From CBDFGT01 sp965247225 (GTDB lineage Bacteria; Pseudomonadota; Alphaproteobacteria; Rhizobiales; Rhizobiaceae): a stretch of DNA of 64,000 nt. Under the pieces are notes generated by a model. That model did no database searches. It was given only the letters and a program-made list of their open reading frames with translations, and had not been told where the DNA came from. Positions 58,669 to 64,000 of this stretch are shown here, one piece after another. A program made the translations under genes and the position numbers. The first letter of the stretch is position 1; every line of letters begins with the position of its first letter. The DNA is taken from assembly GCA_965247225.1 (NCBI GenBank), contig CBDFGT010000003.1, forward strand, positions 62,001 to 126,000. Reading direction: 5' to 3'.

Positions 58669-60081
58669 TCAGGCAAAAAAAGCTTTCAGCGGCTTGATGC
58701 TGGACAGGATGACCAGATCAAACAGCAGCACGGCAATCATGGTCAGGCCCACCAGCGGGAAAGCCAGACTGAGAAGCAGCATGAAGAACACGGCACCTTT
58801 CCAAACAGGAAGGTCCACCGGGACCGGAGGTGCGGCAAGACGGAAGACACCGGAGGGACGGCGCATCCACCACATGACAAGACCCGAGACGCAGAGAAAG
58901 ATGACCGACAGGCAGAACAGCGCATTCAGCACCGAATTCCACCAGCCCAGATCGCCCTGATGCAGGGCAATACCGACCGCCATGCTTTTGCCTGCGAGCG
59001 AATAATCGGCAAAATCGACCTTTGCCAGAACCTTGCCGGTATATTGATCGATATGGATCGTCCGGTCGCCCGCCGGATTCGTCGTATCGCCGTCCATACT
59101 GTCAGCCGATATGGTGTAAACCCCGGTTTCACCGTCCGGGACATTGACCCGGAAACCGCTGCTGAACCCGTTTTCACGGGCGAAAGCCACGATGGTATTC
59201 AGGTTGACAGGAACGCCGTCCCGGATACCCGGTGAACCCTTGTCCGAACCGGAGACCGGCATCTTCGTCTGTTCCAGCGCCCAGGGCACTTCATGCAGCG
59301 CGCCTGCGTTCATTGCGGCATGCGTCTTGTCGGAAAGCGGAATATTATCCCATTTTTCCGCCGGAAAGGTGCTCCATGCCTGAACGAACTTGCCGCCCCA
59401 GACGCCGGTCCAGGCCATGCCGGACAGCAGGAAGAACAGCAGAACGATGGAAATGGCATAGCCTGCGGTGGAATGCAGTTCTTTCCACAACATCCGGCGC
59501 TTTGCCGCGAGATCGGGAACAAGCGCCGAGAGCAATGTCCTGCCCTTGCGCGGCCACCAGAGATAAAGACCCGTGATGATGAGCATGACCCCGAACCCGG
59601 CAGCAATCTCGATCAGCCTGTCGCCGATATCCCCGATGAGCAACGTACCGTGAATGTCGCTGGCGAAATAGAACCAGCTGTCTTCCTTGATCACATTGTC
59701 GAGAACCTTGCCTGCCACCGGATCAACCGTGACAATATGGTCCTTGTCGTGGAGAGTGACAACAAATTGCGAGGCGCGGCCTTCGTCCCTGGAGACAATA
59801 TATTGTTTCAGGGTGCCGCCCGGCAAGGCATCAAGCGCCGCAGTGGCCCGGGCAACGATGCTAAGCTGCGGACCAGGTCCGGACATATAGATTTTCTCGC
59901 CAAAGCGGGTCTCGATGGAATTGAAATAGACCATGATCAAGCCGGTGACGGCCAGCATCAACAGGAAGGGAACAACAAAGAGGCCGGCATAGAAATGCCA
60001 GCGCCAGGCGGCGAAATAGAATATGTTGGCCGTGGTAGGCCTGGCAGGCACAGGGGCCGCGCCGGAGGTGATATCAGTCAT
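58669..60081 (-). CDS. PepSY-domain membrane protein
   Basis: A 470-residue PepSY-associated TM protein with about five helices: WHFYAGLFVVPFLLMLAVTG near residue 30, a periplasmic PepSY part (IVTVDPVAGKVLDNVIKED), a GVMLIITGLYLWWPRKGRT helix, a second PepSY (TIHIDQYTGKVLAKVDFADY) and C-terminal helices. Relatives act in metal reduction or uptake with TonB-dependent receptors. It is 30 bases upstream of the PCuAC fusion gene, suggesting a joint copper or iron role. Confidence 0.88.
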   Translation of the reverse strand: MTDITSGAAPVPARPTTANIFYFAAWRWHFYAGLFVVPFLLMLAVTGLIMVYFNSIETRFGEKIYMSGPGPQLSIVARATAALDALPGGTLKQYIVSRDEGRASQFVVTLHDKDHIVTVDPVAGKVLDNVIKEDSWFYFASDIHGTLLIGDIGDRLIEIAAGFGVMLIITGLYLWWPRKGRTLLSALVPDLAAKRRMLWKELHSTAGYAISIVLLFFLLSGMAWTGVWGGKFVQAWSTFPAEKWDNIPLSDKTHAAMNAGALHEVPWALEQTKMPVSGSDKGSPGIRDGVPVNLNTIVAFARENGFSSGFRVNVPDGETGVYTISADSMDGDTTNPAGDRTIHIDQYTGKVLAKVDFADYSLAGKSMAVGIALHQGDLGWWNSVLNALFCLSVIFLCVSGLVMWWMRRPSGVFRLAAPPVPVDLPVWKGAVFFMLLLSLAFPLVGLTMIAVLLFDLVILSSIKPLKAFFA

Positions 60082-60119
60082 GGTTTTCCCTCAAAATTTT
60101 AAAAGGTGCAATGGAATGT

Positions 60120-60144
60120 GCGGCCGGGCGTGATGTCCGGCCGC
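60120..60144. repeat. Hairpin between the Crp/Fnr gene and the PepSY gene
   Basis: GCGGCCGG-N9-CCGGCCGC, 8-bp perfect arms, 10 bases after the regulator stop. There is no clear U-tract on the minus strand, so it is at best a weak terminator. Confidence 0.4.
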
Positions 60145-60154
60145 TTTGACCGGT

Positions 60155-60850
60155 TTACTGGGCCCGCTGGTCCGGCATGGCCGCCCTCTTCCAGAGAAGC
60201 TCCGGTTGCAGGATGGTGATACGTTCGGTTTGCTCAAAGGCAATCAGGCCGTCGCGCTTGAGCGCATTGAGGCAGCGGCTGACCGTTTCCACCGTCAGGC
60301 CCAGCCAGTCGCCGAGATCGGCCCTTGTCAGATAGAGATTGAAGGTGACGTTTTTCTTCCGGCCGCCCGAGCGCTGCTCCGGCATGAACTGGTCGGCCAG
60401 ATCAAGCACCGCAGAGGCGACCTTTTCATCCGCCGTCTTGCGGCCCAGAAGCAATGTATGGTTGCGGGCGCGATCCAGCGATGTCATCACCTGTTCGGCA
60501 ATATGGGCCTTGTCCGCCGCTTCGGGCGTGCGCTCCAGTATTGTATAGGTCAGGGCTTCTGCCGTGCAGAGATTATTGCCCGGAATGAACGGGCCCAGAA
60601 GACGGCCGGGGCCGATAATATCGATGATCTGGCGGCGACCATCCTTCATGCTGTGATAAAGGGCCACGCAGCCGTCCAGCACCCTGTAGAGGCAAGCGTT
60701 GCCTTCGGTGATGATCACGGCGCGGGGCTGGATCATTTTTGAGACATTTCCGGATTTTCGTCCAGAGTTTCTCATGGACGGTTGCGCCCGCATTCCGTCC
60801 GGAACGGGCGGTATTGGCAGCCTGTCCGGCTGCGCGACAAGTGTGTGCAT
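60155..60850 (-). CDS. Crp/Fnr-family transcriptional regulator
   Basis: A 231-residue regulator. The N-terminal cyclic-nucleotide-type beta barrel spans about residues 40-125 (VIITEGNACLYRVLDGCVAL, IIDIIGPGRLLGPFIPG). The C-terminal HTH is TRADLGDWLGLTVETVSRCL, with the E-T-V-S-R recognition pattern of Fnr/FixK-like proteins. No N-terminal Cys cluster of true Fnr is present, so it is more like FixK/NnrR types. It lies upstream of the copper/SCO block on the same strand and may control it. Confidence 0.88.
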   Translation of the reverse strand: MHTLVAQPDRLPIPPVPDGMRAQPSMRNSGRKSGNVSKMIQPRAVIITEGNACLYRVLDGCVALYHSMKDGRRQIIDIIGPGRLLGPFIPGNNLCTAEALTYTILERTPEAADKAHIAEQVMTSLDRARNHTLLLGRKTADEKVASAVLDLADQFMPEQRSGGRKKNVTFNLYLTRADLGDWLGLTVETVSRCLNALKRDGLIAFEQTERITILQPELLWKRAAMPDQRAQ

Positions 60851-60942
60851 GATGTTCCATCCTGATACGGCCCGGCAGGCGCAAAGGCGCTTTCATGGGC
60901 CAAATGACAAGGAGCGCGGCAGCACCAGGCTGCCTGCGCGGC

Positions 60943-61338
60943 TTATGACATCAGGACGGAAGGAGGGGCGCGCGGGCCGGAACCCGGCGGATAAAGCCGC
61001 TGGCGGAAAGCCTCTGCCCGGACCGGTGGCAGAAGGGGCTGCGCAGACGCCATGACGGCACCGCCCACGGCAGGCGGTTGCGGAATGACAACAGAGGCTG
61101 AAAGGCGGCATGCCTCGCAGTCGTGGCTCATCTGGTGTTTGAGTTTGCCGGAACCATCATCACCGGGAAGACACAGATCCGGCACTGTTCCGTCTGGCAG
61201 CGTATAGGCTGCCAGCTCAACCTGCGACAGGGCCTGCACATCCAGCGGCTTATGGGCAAAACCGACCGACAGGAGAGCAATGGCGCAGGCCATGCGCAGC
61301 CATTTCATCCATGATGTGGTTTTTGACACCATCTGCAA
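60943..61338 (-). CDS. DUF2946-like small exported protein
   Basis: A 131-residue protein. An N-terminal helix (MKWLRMACAIALLSVGFAH) leads to a periplasmic part with DLCLPGDDGSG and SHDCEACRLSAS (three Cys and a His that could bind metal), then a Pro/Arg-rich end, GSGPRAPPSVLMS. The CxxC with RAPP ending matches DUF2946-type proteins found beside copper or TonB genes. Several ATGs near the start are possible. Confidence 0.65.
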   Translation of the reverse strand: MQMVSKTTSWMKWLRMACAIALLSVGFAHKPLDVQALSQVELAAYTLPDGTVPDLCLPGDDGSGKLKHQMSHDCEACRLSASVVIPQPPAVGGAVMASAQPLLPPVRAEAFRQRLYPPGSGPRAPPSVLMS

Positions 61339-61392
61339 TTTCAGTCCCCGTGACTGCGAGAATGTCTAATCCAGCTGTTGCGTTGCGTCAAT

Positions 61393-61446
61393 GCGGCATT
61401 TTGGGGGCGGCATTTTGGGGGCGGCATTTTGGGGGCGGCATTTTGG
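61393..61446. repeat. 14-bp tandem repeat, nearly four copies
   Basis: GCGGCATTTTGGGG is repeated at 61393, 61407, 61421 and, partly, 61435. A run of GGACA/GGAAC pentamers follows to about 61495. It lies in the 277-base gap between the divergent DUF2946 and GST genes, where no gene is seen. Confidence 0.8.
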
Positions 61447-61615
61447 TGCTGATGCCTGTAGGGCGGAACGGAACGGGACAGGACAGGACAGGGCGGGCCG
61501 GAACAACCAAAGCTGATTGTTGCATCAGAAAAGATCATGGAAGCGGGCCGCCGGGTCCGCTGTTTTTGTATGAATACACTTGCTACTGTTCCCTCCTGAC
61601 AACAGGAGCACACCC

Positions 61616-62275
61616 ATGCTGACCATCTATGGCGTCTATCAATCCCGCGCCTCGCGTGTTTACTGGATGGCCGAGGAACTGGGCCTGGCTTACACGAGCG
61701 TGCCGGTGATCCAGGCCCGCATGCTGGACAATCCGCTGGCCGAAGATGCGCGGATCAACACCGCCTCGCCCGCCTTCCACGCCATCAACCCGCAAGGGCT
61801 GATTCCCTGCATCGTCGACGACGGGCTGATGATGATCGAATCGCTGGCGATCACCCATTATCTGGCGGAAAAGCACGGCGGACCGCTGGCACCACAGACA
61901 CCTGCCGAACGCGGGCAGATGCTGCAATGGTCGCTGTTTGCCGCCACCACCATCGAGCCGCACAGCGTGAGGATTGTTCTCACCCATGATGCAGGCCAGC
62001 AGGACACGCCGGGCGGCCGGGAGACCATCGCCGTTGCCACAAGGCTTCTGAAAAAACCGCTGGCGCTGGTGGAAGCCCGGCTTGCCGCGGGCGACTTTCT
62101 GGTGGGCAACCGCTTTACCGTGGCCGACCTCAACATGAGCGAAGTGCTGCGCTATGTGATGAGCGAGACGGAATTCATGGCGCACTATCCGCGCATTCTC
62201 GCCTGGTATGAACGCTGCCACGCCCGCCCGGCCTTCCGGCGCATGTGGGCGGTGCGGGAGATGGAGAGCGTGTGA
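61616..62275 (+). CDS. Glutathione S-transferase family protein
   Basis: A 219-residue cytosolic GST. The N-terminal thioredoxin-like domain (1-80) has IYGVYQSRASRVYWMAEELG and NPQGLIPCIVDDGLMMIESL, with Ser/Arg at the active-site turn and the ES pair for glutathione. The C-terminal helical domain has LAAGDFLVGNRFTVADLNMS and the RPAFRRMW end. AGGAG lies seven bases before the ATG. Substrate unknown. Confidence 0.9.
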   Translation: MLTIYGVYQSRASRVYWMAEELGLAYTSVPVIQARMLDNPLAEDARINTASPAFHAINPQGLIPCIVDDGLMMIESLAITHYLAEKHGGPLAPQTPAERGQMLQWSLFAATTIEPHSVRIVLTHDAGQQDTPGGRETIAVATRLLKKPLALVEARLAAGDFLVGNRFTVADLNMSEVLRYVMSETEFMAHYPRILAWYERCHARPAFRRMWAVREMESV

Positions 62276-62324
62276 GGGGGTTACATCCTTTGGCTGTACG
62301 CCACGATACCTCGCGTACAATGAA

Positions 62325-63566
62325 CTATTTCTTGAGCGGCGGCATCAAGAAGAAACTTTTTTGTGGATTTAGAAGCAAAGTATCGGTTGGTCGAACGCCA
62401 TTAGCGCTCCGGCGTTCACCACCGTTTTCTGTTCTAATTGCCAGATCCGGATTATCAATCATCGCTTGGGCCAAATCCAAAGAATGGCTCGGTGTTTCGT
62501 TGCTTATGCTTCTAACGAATTGTGAGATTGTAACAGCATCGCCAAATTCGGATACAGCTTTGGGGATGTCATAGAACAGCTCCTCTCGTGCCTTTTGACG
62601 GTCTTCCTTCCCGAATAGATATTCCTGCCCCTCTCTGGTTGGGTCATAAACCAGCATCTTAAGACCTGAACGTCCGAAGTGGCATTGAACACCCGGATTA
62701 TCATGAAGCAGATCATTGTATACTTGGCGCGCTTTGGGTTCGTTCGCAAAATGCAGTAACCAGTAGAGCCAACCGCCTGGATTATTGATCGCAAAGGGGC
62801 TGACATATGGGCCACACCTTCTGTAAGATTCAAAGACCAGCTTCTCAATTGCTGCCAGCCACTCACGTTTGCTAGCAACTTTTGATATATCTTCAGCTTG
62901 TTTCGCATCAACGCCATGCTTCTCAAGAGTTTTTATTAGGGAATCCTTATTATTGATAGATAAATATGTTAACAATGTTTGTGCAGAAAAATTCAAAAGC
63001 ACCTCGGCAGATTGGTATGTCGTAAGTATGTCAACTATTGTTGATTGCTTTACAAGCGTATTACCGCATTGATCCAAATTAAAAAATACATTTCGAGTGA
63101 TATTTTCGCTTGTTAAATATTTCTTAATGTCAGGATATGCAGTTTCAAACTCTTTATTTAAATACACAACCTTAACGTCAAGGTCATTGCTCTGGTGGCA
63201 CATACCAATCAAGGGTGTGACGTTACCCTTTAATATTTCGATGGCATCTGTATTAAGATCATTGAATATCAGCAGGCATTCGAATCGTATTTGCGCCATT
63301 CCTTCGGCTAAACGACGTATGTTTATTTCCCGCGTCTGTTCCAGAAGCAATTCAAGAAAGATTAGAGGAGACCCCGGATGTCCGCCTGCATATGCGCCAG
63401 CTCCTGCAAATCCATCGACAATTGCAAGCCTAAAGCGGGATTGTTGTGGGAGCCTGCAACGAATTTGTAGGTACTCTACAAGATATCGACGTAGCACTTG
63501 ATGTTTTTTCTTGGAATGCTCTTTCAGAGTCGCTCCATCAATCCAGCGATACGGCACCTGCACCAT
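62325..63566 (-). CDS. tcmP: Three-Cys-motif partner protein TcmP
   Basis: A 413-residue protein matching the TcmP family: WIDGATLKEHSKKKHQVLRR near the start, then a methyltransferase-like glycine region IVDGFAGAGAYAGGHPGSPL and LLIFNDLNTDAIEILKGNV. The C-terminal half is helical. Family members are encoded with a phage-Gp37/Gp68-like (DUF5131) partner, and one lies immediately upstream here with a one-base overlap. GC content is clearly lower than in the GST gene. The molecular role is unknown; a mobile or defence function is suspected. Confidence 0.82.
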   Translation of the reverse strand: MVQVPYRWIDGATLKEHSKKKHQVLRRYLVEYLQIRCRLPQQSRFRLAIVDGFAGAGAYAGGHPGSPLIFLELLLEQTREINIRRLAEGMAQIRFECLLIFNDLNTDAIEILKGNVTPLIGMCHQSNDLDVKVVYLNKEFETAYPDIKKYLTSENITRNVFFNLDQCGNTLVKQSTIVDILTTYQSAEVLLNFSAQTLLTYLSINNKDSLIKTLEKHGVDAKQAEDISKVASKREWLAAIEKLVFESYRRCGPYVSPFAINNPGGWLYWLLHFANEPKARQVYNDLLHDNPGVQCHFGRSGLKMLVYDPTREGQEYLFGKEDRQKAREELFYDIPKAVSEFGDAVTISQFVRSISNETPSHSLDLAQAMIDNPDLAIRTENGGERRSANGVRPTDTLLLNPQKSFFLMPPLKK

Positions 63567-64000
63567 TAAGCACCCACCTGTTGCTCAGAGACAGAAGGCA
63601 TTTCATCCCAAGTTTTACCTCGATACTCCCTGCCATTCGCTTTCTTCGACCTTTTTTTGTTGTCGGCACCCCAAGTTCCCCACTGCTTGAAGAAAAAGGC
63701 GGTGTCAAACTGGCGGCAAAGTTCGTGAATCTCGTCTATCCATTCTTCACGAATTGGTCTTGCGGAGGGGCCACTCTCGCCACCGACAATCGCCCAATGG
63801 ATATCGTCAATATCAATTTCACCTACTGGACCAATCAGTGGTTCAAACGAAATAAAGCGCACTGCCGCGGGGATTTTGCGAAGTTCTTCCACTCTATGAA
63901 CCACGTCAGAATTTTCCACGCTCGTTCCCAGCCAAACATTAGCGAGCGTTTTTCCAATTTTCCTATTTACCAACTCAGCCATGCGATCTGGTCGCTTCGT
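63566..64000 (-). CDS. DUF5131 (phage Gp37/Gp68-like) protein, partial
   Basis: C-terminal 144 residues of a gene cut by the window edge; the frame is open through the last base (reading TKRPDRMAELVNRK, where the family has LTKRP). Visible motifs are VWLGTSVENSDVVHRVEEL, RFISFEPLIGP and WAIVGGESGPSARPIREEW, then FFFKQWGTWG. These match DUF5131, whose missing N-terminus carries the three-Cys, radical-SAM-like CxxxCxxC motif. It is the partner of TcmP, whose start it overlaps. Confidence 0.82.
   Translation of the reverse strand, partial: TKRPDRMAELVNRKIGKTLANVWLGTSVENSDVVHRVEELRKIPAAVRFISFEPLIGPVGEIDIDDIHWAIVGGESGPSARPIREEWIDEIHELCRQFDTAFFFKQWGTWGADNKKRSKKANGREYRGKTWDEMPSVSEQQVGA

Noticed and set aside
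16..64000. Search for tRNA, rRNA, CRISPR array or integrase that would mark a prophage
   Set aside because: None seen by eye. The absence of integrase and replication genes supports a GTA rather than a prophage, though tRNA genes could be missed without a covariance search.

Overview
The window looks like chromosomal DNA of an alphaproteobacterium, most likely Hyphomicrobiales (Rhizobiales). Pointers are a FeuN-FeuP-FeuQ set, MucR, DUF6456 beside a DnaA-like helix-turn-helix protein, DUF1491, DUF2336, DUF5330, the DUF1214/DUF1254 pair and a seven-gene Mrp antiporter operon. No rRNA, tRNA, integrase, transposase gene or CRISPR array was seen. Family names come from recognising sequence motifs by eye; no database was searched.

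Layout. 1-3.4 kb: a hypothetical gene, a surface-antigen lipoprotein and feuQ-feuP-feuN. 3.4-5.7 kb: an AT-rich accessory patch with a HicB-like pair, a broken LytTR regulator and a convergent ParE/RelB toxin-antitoxin (TA) pair. 5.8-27.5 kb: a gene transfer agent (GTA) structural cluster of the RcGTA type, all on the minus strand. From upstream to downstream it reads TerS-like, terminase, portal, DUF6107, prohead protease, capsid, gp6-gp8, tail gp9, chaperones gp10/gp10.1, tape measure, gp12-gp14, gp15 and a holin-like gene. It has no integrase or replication genes. It is broken up by accessory insertions: a TacA/TacT module between gp8 and gp9; a plus-strand HAD phosphatase, a RES/Xre module and HicA/HicB between protease and portal; and, between portal and terminase, a Dabb protein plus a block holding a toxin-like gene, an XRE regulator, a DUF6941 gene and two GH19 endolysins.

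27.6-31 kb: LysE exporter, diguanylate cyclase, an 18-bp-arm inverted repeat, a 361-bp MITE-like element with 25-bp terminal repeats, and a YcgN-type protein. 31-46 kb: a class A penicillin-binding protein; an Xre-like antitoxin followed by a broken RES toxin; envelope genes (DUF1214/DUF1254, peptidoglycan-binding protein, PAS histidine kinase); SufE; an AAA/DUF4143 ATPase preceded by four 22-bp-spaced repeats; DUF6456; a DnaA-like HTH protein; and mucR with a clear terminator. 46-52 kb: mrpA-G, with a frameshift near the end of mrpA. 52-64 kb: msrB, a hemolysin III family gene, a PIN-type TA pair, a VOC protein with a tandem-repeat N-terminus, a copper/cytochrome-oxidase maturation block (PCuAC, SCO, PCuAC fusion, PepSY, Crp/Fnr), a GST, and a TcmP-DUF5131 pair that runs off the right edge.

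The most unusual points are (1) the density of TA modules in and around the GTA cluster, with recognisable operator palindromes at four of the eight TA-like loci; (2) a candidate programmed -1 frameshift (slippery CCCTTTC) joining tail-assembly chaperones gp10 and gp10.1; (3) a possible XRE-controlled endolysin operon inside the GTA cluster; and (4) clustered indels in gp15 and mrpA that may be sequence errors.
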